Of a DNA stretch of 5,000 bases, positions 1 to 5,000 are shown piece by piece. Position numbers and translations under genes: made by a program. The first letter of the stretch is position 1, and each line of letters begins with the position of its first letter. This DNA comes from Calditrichota bacterium (lineage in GTDB: Bacteria > Calditrichota > Calditrichia > Calditrichales > Calditrichaceae). The notes beneath the pieces are model-generated. The model was not told the origin of the DNA. It did not search any database and was given only the letters and a program-made list of their open reading frames with translations. The stretch is taken from positions 1 through 5,000 of the forward strand of contig JAJRSN010000324.1 of NCBI GenBank assembly GCA_024278715.1, read 5' to 3'.

Positions 1-910
1 GAGTTTGACCGACTTCAACGATTTTTCCGTTTACGTCATAGCGTTTTCCAAGACTTTCCGCCCATAGTTGGCGAAACCAATCGGCTAAATCGCGCAGCTT
101 GTTACTGTAAGGCATCATCACGCTAATGTTTTTATTTTTTTCCATGTACAAAAAATGGATTGCGGCATATAAAAAGGCGGGATTTTTCAGCAGATCGTCG
201 TTATCGCATTTCTGAGCCATTTCGGCTGCTCCGCGAGCCAGAGTTTGAATATCAATTCCGGCAATCGCCGCAGAAATTAAGCCCACAGGCGAAAGAACGG
301 AAAATCGTCCGCCCACATTCGGCGGTATCCGGAAACATTTTATCGGATATTCGCGGGCAATATCGTTCAGCAAACCTTTTACGGGATCGGTTGTAAAAAT
401 CAAATTCTTGTAAAAGTTGTCTCCCAGGCTCTCTTTCAGATATTTCATAAAATAGAGCAGAGTGGCGGCGGTTTCCGCAGTTGCTCCCGATTTTGACACA
501 ACATGAAACAGCGTTTTGGAAACATCAATTTGTTTAAGCAAATCATAAATCCAGTCCGGATCCACATTATCCGGAAAAAACATTTTTGGAGTTTCGCTAA
601 GATTATAATAAGAATTTAGTAAAGAGGTTTGCAGAGCGATGGGACCTAACGCAGACCCGCCTATGCCTATATGAACATAATAATCAAAACGTTTTCGGGC
701 GGCATTGGCATAGGTCAGAATTTCGGAAAAAGTTTCTTCCTGAAAGGGCAGCTTATAAAATCCGAGCTCTCCCTGTTCGGCTTTTTGGCGCAAATCGTCA
801 AGGATATCTTTACCTTTGTCCAAAAGCGATTCGATTTCCGAAATGCTCAATCCGTGTTCTGCTCCGATATTAGCATCGATTACGTTTGAATAATCCAGTG
901 TAATTGGCAT
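1..910 (-). CDS. pgi: Glucose-6-phosphate isomerase, N-terminal part (runs off the left edge)
   Basis: This enzyme interconverts glucose 6-phosphate and fructose 6-phosphate in the cytoplasm, in glycolysis and gluconeogenesis. Reading the minus strand from ATG at 910 gives 303 codons without a stop before the window ends. Visible motifs are GIGGSALGP (about residues 82-90), the SIS-fold sugar-phosphate loop SKSGATAET (139-147), the family signature NVGGRFSVLSPVG (198-210) and WAESLGK (283-289). By family alignment Arg202 matches the catalytic-site arginine of GGR[FY]S, and Glu285 matches the catalytic base of the ESxGK motif. The C-terminal catalytic His and Lys lie outside the window. The GIGGS motif falls near residue 82, which fits the shorter bacterial form (about 450 residues) better than the E. 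coli type, so about two thirds is present. The start is supported by GAGG at 916-919, five bases upstream. It lies downstream of clpC on the same strand but behind a terminator. Confidence 0.95.
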   Translation of the reverse strand, partial: MPITLDYSNVIDANIGAEHGLSISEIESLLDKGKDILDDLRQKAEQGELGFYKLPFQEETFSEILTYANAARKRFDYYVHIGIGGSALGPIALQTSLLNSYYNLSETPKMFFPDNVDPDWIYDLLKQIDVSKTLFHVVSKSGATAETAATLLYFMKYLKESLGDNFYKNLIFTTDPVKGLLNDIAREYPIKCFRIPPNVGGRFSVLSPVGLISAAIAGIDIQTLARGAAEMAQKCDNDDLLKNPAFLYAAIHFLYMEKNKNISVMMPYSNKLRDLADWFRQLWAESLGKRYDVNGKIVEVGQT

Positions 911-946
911 ATTAACCTCATTTTTTTGATTCAACAATTCGCACAG

Positions 947-975
947 AATATAAAGCAATAAATAAAAAAGCCCAA
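947..975 (-). promoter_or_regulatory. Possible pgi promoter overlapping the clpC terminator
   Basis: On the minus strand there is TTGGGC (970-975), a 17-base spacer and TATATT (947-952). This would start a transcript near 940, about 30 bases before the pgi ATG. The -35 match is modest and lies inside the 3' arm of the clpC terminator stem. The case rests mainly on the need for a pgi promoter after that terminator. The pgi gene could instead live on read-through. Confidence 0.3.
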
Positions 976-993
976 GTGAAAATCACCCGGGCT
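961..993 (-). terminator. Intrinsic terminator of clpC
   Basis: Read leftward, AGCCC (989-993) pairs with GGGCT (969-973) and GTGA (983-986) pairs with TCAC (976-979) around a three-base loop. The two bases between the arms on each side (GG and UU in the RNA) can form G-U pairs, giving a continuous stem of about 11 bp. A T-rich run follows immediately (complement of 961-969). It begins 27 bases after the clpC stop. On the plus strand no T-run follows, so it works in one direction only. Confidence 0.85.
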
Positions 994-1019
994 ATAAAAA
1001 TTAACCGTTATTATCGAAA

Positions 1020-3488
1020 TTAGCCTTTCAATTCAATATCCTCCGGAGCGTCTTCCCGACGTCCGATTTCGGTGAATGAGAGTTCGTTTTTATTTTTCAT
1101 CTTGATCTGAATGATGCTTCCGTCGCTGAAATTGCCTTTTATAAGTTCGTCGGCAATCGGGTCTTCGATATATTTTTGAATGGCGCGTCTGAGGGGTCTC
1201 GCGCCGTACAGAGGATCAAATCCCCGCTCGGCGATGAATTTTTTTGCGCCGTCCGTCAATTGGAATTCGATCTTTCTCTCTTTTAGTTTTTTGGTTAATT
1301 CATTCAAAGCCAGATCAACTATCTTAAGCGCGTCCTGCTGGCTAAATTGTCTGAAATAAACGATGTCGTCGAGTCGGTTTAAGAATTCCGGATTGAAAGC
1401 GCGTTTTAATTCCTCTTCTATCTTGGATTTAATCTGTTCGAAATTGTCAATATCTTCGTCGGTTGTAAAACCAAATCTGCTGGAAAGTTTCAGATCGCGC
1501 ACACCGATGTTTGAGGTCATGATTACGATGGTATTCTTAAAATCGACTTTATGACCGAGCGAATCGGTTAAAAGCCCGTCGTCCATTACCTGCAGCAGAA
1601 TATTAAAAATGTCCGGATGCGCTTTTTCGATTTCATCAAACAAAATCACGGAATAAGGATGACGACGAACCTGCTCGGTTAAAATGCCGCCTTCTTCGTA
1701 TCCCACATATCCCGGAGGCGAACCGATCAAACGGGAGACATTGAATTTTTCCATATACTCGCTCATATCTACCCGGATGAGCGTGTTGGGGTTTTCAAAA
1801 AGGTATTCCGCCAATTGTTTTGCCAGGTAGGTTTTTCCGACGCCGGTCGGACCCAAAAACAGAAAAGAGCCGATGGGGCGATTGGGGTCTTTAAGACCCG
1901 CCCGAGCCCTGAGAATGGCTTTGGCAATGGTGGCAATTGCGCTGTCCTGCCCGACCACTCGTTTTTTTAATTCTTCGCCCATTTTCACTAATTTTGTGGA
2001 TTCATTAAGCGCGATTCGATGAGTGGGTATTCCGGTCATCATCGAGACCACATCTGCAATATCGTTTTCGGTAACTTTTGCCATTCTGTTTTCTTCGGAT
2101 ACTTCCCATTGCAATCGGGCGCGATCGAGTTTTTCGGTCAGATTGCGCTCTTGGTCGCGCAGTTTTGCGGCGCGTTCAAAATCCTGTAGTTTGGCAAGAG
2201 ATTCTTTTTCGGCGCGGATTTGTTCAATTTTTTCTTCCAGATCCAAAATCTCTTTTGGAACAACCAAATTTTGCAAGTGGACACGTGACCCGGCTTCATC
2301 AAGAACATCAATTGCCTTATCCGGAAAATGCTTATCCGTAATATAACGTTCGCACAGCTTAATGATGGCATTGATTGCATTATCCGTGTAAACCACATGA
2401 TGATGCGCTTCGTAACGATCTTTAATGGAATAAAGAATTTCCAAAGTTTCTTCCGGGCTGGTAGGTTCCACCATTACTTTTTGAAAGCGTCGTTCCAAAG
2501 CGCCGTCTTTTTCGATGTACATACGATATTCGTCAAGAGTTGTGGCGCCGATGCATTGCAGTTCCCCGCGGGCTAATGCGGGTTTAAACATATTGGAAGC
2601 ATCCAGAGAGCCGGAGGCGCCGCCCGCTCCCACGATGGTGTGCAATTCGTCGATAAACAGAATAACGTCTTCCGCTTTTTCCAGTTCATTCATAATGGCT
2701 TTCATTCGCTCTTCAAATTGACCGCGATATTTGGTACCGGCGACAATGGAGCCCATGTCCAAAGCCACCACGCGTTTATTGTGTAAAACCCGCGGAACTT
2801 TTTTCTGGTTTATTCTAAGGCTTAAGCCTTCTGCAATAGCGGTTTTACCGACGCCGGGCTCGCCGATTAAAACGGGATTGTTTTTCTTGCGCCGCGCCAG
2901 AATTTGCGCAACACGTTGAATTTCTTTATCGCGACCGATAATGGGATCCAATTTTCCTTCTATCGCCAATTGGGTCAGGTCGCGTCCGAAATGATCCAGC
3001 GCCGGCGTTTTTATCTTTTTTGGCGCTTGTTTCGGAATAGGTGAAGACGGCTTGCCCGAAAGAATGTTTTCGAGTTCGTTAAAACAAGTTGTGTAGTCAA
3101 TATTAAACGTCAACAGAATTTGAGCCGCCAAACTGTCTTTTTCTTTTAAGATAGAAAGGAGCAGGTGTTCAGTTCCGACCACATCGTTTTTAAAATTTTT
3201 AGCTTCGATGTAGGTCATCTTAAGAGCTTTTTCAGCCCGTTTGGAAAGCGGAAGATTTCCGATGGTCATAGTGCCGCCCGAAGGCGCGGTTGCATCTTCG
3301 ATGGCTTTTTTTAATTTATTCAGATCAACGCCTAAATTTTGCAGAATCTTTACCGCAATACCTTCTCCTTCTTTAATAATTCCAAGAAGGAGATGCTCGG
3401 TTCCTATATAGTCGTGTCCAAGCCGCATGGCTTCTTCTTTGGAATACCGGATTACTTTTGAAACGCGGCTGGTAAAATTATTCTTCAT
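1020..3488 (-). CDS. clpC: ClpC-type AAA+ unfoldase, ATPase subunit of the Clp protease
   Basis: This cytoplasmic HSP100 unfoldase forms a hexamer that threads damaged or tagged proteins into the ClpP peptidase. All 822 residues are present. In order: a double Clp-N repeat (about 1-140); AAA1 with Walker A GEPGVGKT (209-216), pore loop KYRG (Tyr254), Walker B VILFIDE (275-281) and arginine pair ERR (332-334); a short coiled-coil middle domain with a UVR-like stretch (about 412-460, FERAAKLRDQ); AAA2 with Walker A GPTGVGKT (546-553), pore loop GYVG (593-596), Walker B VILFDE (614-619), NR (704-705) and sensor-2 GARPLRR (762-768). The short middle domain separates it from the disaggregase ClpB. 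FGF at 672-674 sits where ClpC carries its [VLI]GF loop that docks on ClpP, so a ClpP partner is expected elsewhere. The start has AGGGA five bases upstream. No ctsR or mcsA/mcsB is adjacent, because the upstream neighbour is divergent. The product MecA/ClpB/ClpA can be excluded on domain layout. Confidence 0.96.
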   Translation of the reverse strand: MKNNFTSRVSKVIRYSKEEAMRLGHDYIGTEHLLLGIIKEGEGIAVKILQNLGVDLNKLKKAIEDATAPSGGTMTIGNLPLSKRAEKALKMTYIEAKNFKNDVVGTEHLLLSILKEKDSLAAQILLTFNIDYTTCFNELENILSGKPSSPIPKQAPKKIKTPALDHFGRDLTQLAIEGKLDPIIGRDKEIQRVAQILARRKKNNPVLIGEPGVGKTAIAEGLSLRINQKKVPRVLHNKRVVALDMGSIVAGTKYRGQFEERMKAIMNELEKAEDVILFIDELHTIVGAGGASGSLDASNMFKPALARGELQCIGATTLDEYRMYIEKDGALERRFQKVMVEPTSPEETLEILYSIKDRYEAHHHVVYTDNAINAIIKLCERYITDKHFPDKAIDVLDEAGSRVHLQNLVVPKEILDLEEKIEQIRAEKESLAKLQDFERAAKLRDQERNLTEKLDRARLQWEVSEENRMAKVTENDIADVVSMMTGIPTHRIALNESTKLVKMGEELKKRVVGQDSAIATIAKAILRARAGLKDPNRPIGSFLFLGPTGVGKTYLAKQLAEYLFENPNTLIRVDMSEYMEKFNVSRLIGSPPGYVGYEEGGILTEQVRRHPYSVILFDEIEKAHPDIFNILLQVMDDGLLTDSLGHKVDFKNTIVIMTSNIGVRDLKLSSRFGFTTDEDIDNFEQIKSKIEEELKRAFNPEFLNRLDDIVYFRQFSQQDALKIVDLALNELTKKLKERKIEFQLTDGAKKFIAERGFDPLYGARPLRRAIQKYIEDPIADELIKGNFSDGSIIQIKMKNKNELSFTEIGRREDAPEDIELKG

Positions 3489-3528
3489 TGCTATCCCTAT
3501 TATTATTTAAATACAATCTTTCTTTTCC

Positions 3529-3557
3529 AATTTAGCTTACTCAATACTCCCTGTCAA
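3529..3557 (-). promoter_or_regulatory. Sigma70-type promoter of clpC
   Basis: On the minus strand there is a perfect TTGACA (3552-3557), a 17-base spacer and TAAATT (3529-3534). Transcription would begin near 3522, giving a leader of about 33 bases before the clpC ATG. No CIRCE element (TTAGCACTC-N9-GAGTGCTAA) or CtsR heptad repeat is visible over it, so there is no sequence sign of the usual Gram-positive heat-shock control. Confidence 0.8.
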
Positions 3558-3602
3558 GTAATAGAACGACTAAACTTTAAATCAAATTCCGTTCGTGCAT
3601 TC

Positions 3603-3631
3603 TTGACAATTATTTTTAATGTTCCTATACT
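3603..3631 (+). promoter_or_regulatory. Sigma70-type promoter of the beta-barrel gene at 3671
   Basis: TTGACA (3603-3608), a 17-base spacer and TATACT (3626-3631) make a near-consensus promoter. It would start RNA near 3638, about 33 bases before the ATG at 3671. It is back-to-back with the clpC promoter, with 45 bases between the two -35 boxes. Confidence 0.82.
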
Positions 3632-3670
3632 TACTTTTGTTCCTGATGATAAACAAAAATTGGTGGTGTC

Positions 3671-4432
3671 ATGAAATCACAATATTTTATCAAATCCGTT
3701 CTATTTTCTCTCTTATTCTTTTTATCGGCGTATAATCAGAATATTGAAGCGGTAAAGTCATTATCGATCATTGATTGTCCAACGGCGGCAACTTTGGAGC
3801 GGGGAAGTTTTCTAGGATCTTTGCAGGTTTATAACGATGGCGGATTGCTGGGGTATCTGGAAGTAGGATTGACAAATCGCATGATGTTCGGAATTTCTTA
3901 CGGGGGGAAAAATTTAATCGGCAGCGGGAATGTGGACTGGAATCCTTTGGTGGCGGTAAATATCCGTTATCGGGTGATCGACGAAGCCTTGTCTTTTCCG
4001 GCGATCGCCGTTGGCTATGACGGACAGGGGCATGGCGCCTATCTTGATAGTCTGAGCAGATTTGAAGAGAAGTCGAAGGGCATTTATGTGGCGGCGAGTA
4101 AGAGTTTTAATTTTTTAGGAACTTTAGCATTTCATGGCGGGTTGAACTATAGCTTTGAGCGCAAGGATAGCGACAAAGATTTGAACGGATTTATAGGGAT
4201 TGAAAAAAGCCTGAACAATGAACTGAGTCTTTTTGCCGAGTACGATCTGGCAATGAACGATAATACCGGAAGAAGCCTTGGCGATGGCAAGGGCTATTTA
4301 AACGCGGCTTTAAAGTGGACGTTTCAGAAAAAGCTGCAGATCGATTTTCTGTGGAAAAACATATTGAAAAACAATAGGATGATAGGCGGTTCGAGTAGGG
4401 AGATAAGGATAAGTTATATTGAGTATTTTTAA
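3671..4432 (+). CDS. Secreted protein, probable outer-membrane beta-barrel, function unknown
   Basis: I do not recognise a named family with certainty. The 253-residue product begins with a typical Sec signal: MKSQYFIK, then a hydrophobic core (about 9-21), with likely cleavage after EA near residue 27. The only nearby Cys (36) is not in a lipobox, so it is not a lipoprotein. The rest is a series of amphipathic segments of about ten residues, separated by short Gly/Asn/Asp turns (for example 60-77, 94-103, 109-116, 137-162, 170-195, 208-228, 245-253). It ends in an aromatic-rich strand with a terminal Phe, as expected for a small outer-membrane barrel assembled by the BAM machinery. The PTAATLERGSF stretch (37-47) recalls the start of YjbH-like barrel proteins, which is a weak resemblance. 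ATG at 3671 follows GGTGGTG (3662-3668), one mismatch from the ideal GGAGGTG. It appears to be a single-gene unit, and no clear terminator follows it. Confidence 0.75.
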   Translation: MKSQYFIKSVLFSLLFFLSAYNQNIEAVKSLSIIDCPTAATLERGSFLGSLQVYNDGGLLGYLEVGLTNRMMFGISYGGKNLIGSGNVDWNPLVAVNIRYRVIDEALSFPAIAVGYDGQGHGAYLDSLSRFEEKSKGIYVAASKSFNFLGTLAFHGGLNYSFERKDSDKDLNGFIGIEKSLNNELSLFAEYDLAMNDNTGRSLGDGKGYLNAALKWTFQKKLQIDFLWKNILKNNRMIGGSSREIRISYIEYF

Positions 4433-4453
4433 CAAGGCGTAATAAAGATTGCT

Positions 4454-4482
4454 CGGACGATAAAAAAAAGTTGAAATATAAT
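4454..4482 (+). promoter_or_regulatory. Candidate upstream rRNA operon promoter (P1)
   Basis: A perfect TATAAT (4477-4482) lies 17 bases after CGGACG (4454-4459), a poor -35 that matches only at GAC. An A-tract (4462-4469) fills the spacer. In AT-rich DNA a TATAAT alone means little. It is supported by a boxA-like element about 40 bases downstream, which lies upstream of the second promoter and could only be transcribed from here or from read-through of the barrel gene. Confidence 0.35.
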
Positions 4483-4521
4483 ATTCTTTCTAATTATATT
4501 TGTCAGCTTTTGAAAACGAAA

Positions 4522-4535
4522 TTGTTCTTTAAAAA
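4522..4535 (+). promoter_or_regulatory. boxA-like antitermination element, first copy
   Basis: TTGTTCTTTAAAAA closely resembles the rRNA boxA (TGCTCTTTAACA in E. coli; TGTTCTTTGAAAA-type in Bacillus). In RNA, boxA binds NusB with ribosomal protein S10 and lets polymerase pass through terminators in the untranslated rRNA operon. It is copied 88 bases downstream at 4610-4623 with one change. It could be a chance AT-rich match, but the pairing makes that less likely. Confidence 0.5.
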
Positions 4536-4544
4536 ATATCTTAG

Positions 4545-4564
4545 AAATGTTTGAAAAAACATTT
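4545..4564. repeat. Perfect 8-bp inverted repeat abutting the rRNA promoter -35
   Basis: AAATGTTT (4545-4552) and AAACATTT (4557-4564) are exact inverted copies around GAAA (4553-4556). The right arm overlaps the first two bases of the P2 -35 box. In DNA it could be an operator. In RNA made from P1 it would form an 8-bp stem closed by a GAAA loop. The AT-rich flank also resembles an UP element. Confidence 0.55.
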
Positions 4565-4592
4565 GACAAATAACATAAGAAGTTCATAAATT
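4563..4592 (+). promoter_or_regulatory. Main rRNA operon promoter (P2)
   Basis: TTGACA (4563-4568), an 18-base spacer and TAAATT (4587-4592) would start RNA near 4599, giving a leader of about 107 bases before mature 16S. The 30 bases before the -35 are rich in A and T tracts, as in UP elements of strong rRNA promoters. Confidence 0.75.
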
Positions 4593-4609
4593 AGAAGACG
4601 CATTTACAC

Positions 4610-4623
4610 TTGTTCTTTGAAAA
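4610..4623 (+). promoter_or_regulatory. boxA antitermination element, second copy
   Basis: TTGTTCTTTGAAAA matches the Bacillus-type rRNA boxA almost exactly. It sits about 11 bases after the predicted P2 start and about 83 bases before 16S, the expected place for loading the NusB-S10 antitermination complex on the nascent pre-rRNA. Confidence 0.8.
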
Positions 4624-4631
4624 GGGGAGTT

Positions 4632-4659
4632 GGTGAATACTCTGTGAGAGAGTGTCACT
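4632..4659 (+). other. Leader RNA hairpin after boxA
   Basis: ACTCT (4639-4643) pairs with AGAGT (4649-4653) around a GTGAG loop, and GTGA (4633-4636) pairs with TCAC (4655-4658) across a small internal bulge. It has no T-run, so it is not a terminator. It may be a local fold of the pre-rRNA leader. The long processing stem that brackets 16S cannot be tested because its other arm is outside the window. Confidence 0.45.
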
Positions 4660-4705
4660 AAGATAGGGAAAAGAAGACCACAAAAGCTTATAAAGAGCCT
4701 AAAGG

Positions 4706-5000
4706 ACAATGGAGAGTTTGATCCTGGCTCAGGACGAACGCTGGCGGCGTGCTTAACACATGCAAGTCGAGGGGAAACCCGAGCTTCGGTTTGGGGAGTA
4801 TACTGGCGGACGGGTGAGTAACGCGTAGGCAACCTGCCCTTGTGTCTGGGATAACCTCGAGAAATCGGGGCTAATACCGGATAAGGCATTGATCTTGCAT
4901 GGGGTCGATGTTAAAGGTCTTCCGTTTCGGCGGGATATTGCACAGGGATGGGCCTGCGCTCCATCAGCTAGATGGTAGGGTAACGGCCTACCATAGCGAC
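4706..5000 (+). rRNA. rrs: 16S ribosomal RNA, 5' part (runs off the right edge)
   Basis: The universal AGAGTTTGATCCTGGCTCAG block lies at 4713-4732. Counting back by the E. coli numbering puts the mature 5' end near 4706. Other conserved blocks follow in order: GACGAACGCTGGCGGCGTGC from 4733, ACGGGTGAGTAACGCGT (4810-4826), TAATACCGGAT (4872-4882) and GGGTAACGGCCTACCA (4978-4993). About 295 of roughly 1500 bases are present, covering the 5' domain to about E. coli position 275. The variable loop after CAAGTCGAG is short, with a CTTCGG element. The sequence is intact and in the expected order, with no insertion seen. Its taxonomic signal points away from typical Bacteroidota, but I cannot assign it more closely by eye. 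Confidence 0.97.

Noticed and set aside
160..889. Two short plus-strand open frames (160-396 and 671-889)
   Set aside because: Both lie antisense within pgi, whose minus-strand frame carries clear family motifs.
1363..2919. Several short open frames on both strands
   Set aside because: All are shadows inside the intact clpC reading frame.
3564..3594. GAACG (3564-3568) and CGTTC (3590-3594) as a possible operator in the divergent promoter gap
   Set aside because: Five-base arms 21 bases apart are easily found by chance.
3489..3670. CIRCE or CtsR heat-shock operator near clpC
   Set aside because: Neither motif is present on either strand of the gap.
4500..4528. TTGTCA at 4500-4505 as an extra rRNA promoter
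   Set aside because: The position 17 bases downstream reads TGTTCT, a poor -10, and overlaps the first boxA copy.
4584..4889. 101-codon open frame on the minus strand
   Set aside because: It covers the rRNA leader and the conserved 16S 5' end in antisense. It is a known kind of spurious frame over rRNA.
1..5000. tRNA genes, CRISPR arrays, insertion sequences or attachment sites
   Set aside because: No cloverleaf, regular repeat array, transposase frame or terminal repeats were seen.

Overview
The window looks like ordinary chromosomal DNA from a Gram-negative bacterium. It has AT-rich intergenic gaps, good sigma70-type promoters, a secreted beta-barrel-like protein and a ClpC-type unfoldase with no ctsR/mcsAB genes beside it. 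The 5' end of the 16S gene (GACGAACGCTGGCGGCGTGC rather than the usual Bacteroidota start) and the style of the barrel protein loosely suggest a lineage of the FCB group, such as the Calditrichota or KSB1 type. That placement is inference from about 295 nt of 16S and is weak.

Layout, left to right. Positions 1-910 (minus) hold the N-terminal two thirds of glucose-6-phosphate isomerase, cut by the window edge. Positions 911-1019 hold the clpC terminator and a possible pgi promoter. Positions 1020-3488 (minus) hold a complete clpC. The gap 3489-3670 is a divergent promoter region with two back-to-back TTGACA promoters, one for clpC and one for the rightward gene. Positions 3671-4432 (plus) hold a secreted protein of unknown function that is probably an outer-membrane beta-barrel. 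Positions 4433-4705 are the control region and leader of an rRNA operon. From 4706 to the right edge is the 5' part of the 16S rRNA gene.

The genes do not form a single pathway. Pgi is central carbon metabolism, ClpC is protein quality control with ClpP, the barrel protein is envelope, and the right end is ribosome synthesis. The terminator between clpC and pgi suggests that the two are mostly separate transcription units.

I see no convincing undescribed system here. The richest part is the rRNA leader. It has two boxA-like antitermination elements, each downstream of its own candidate promoter, and a perfect 8-bp inverted repeat that abuts the -35 box of the promoter nearer to 16S.
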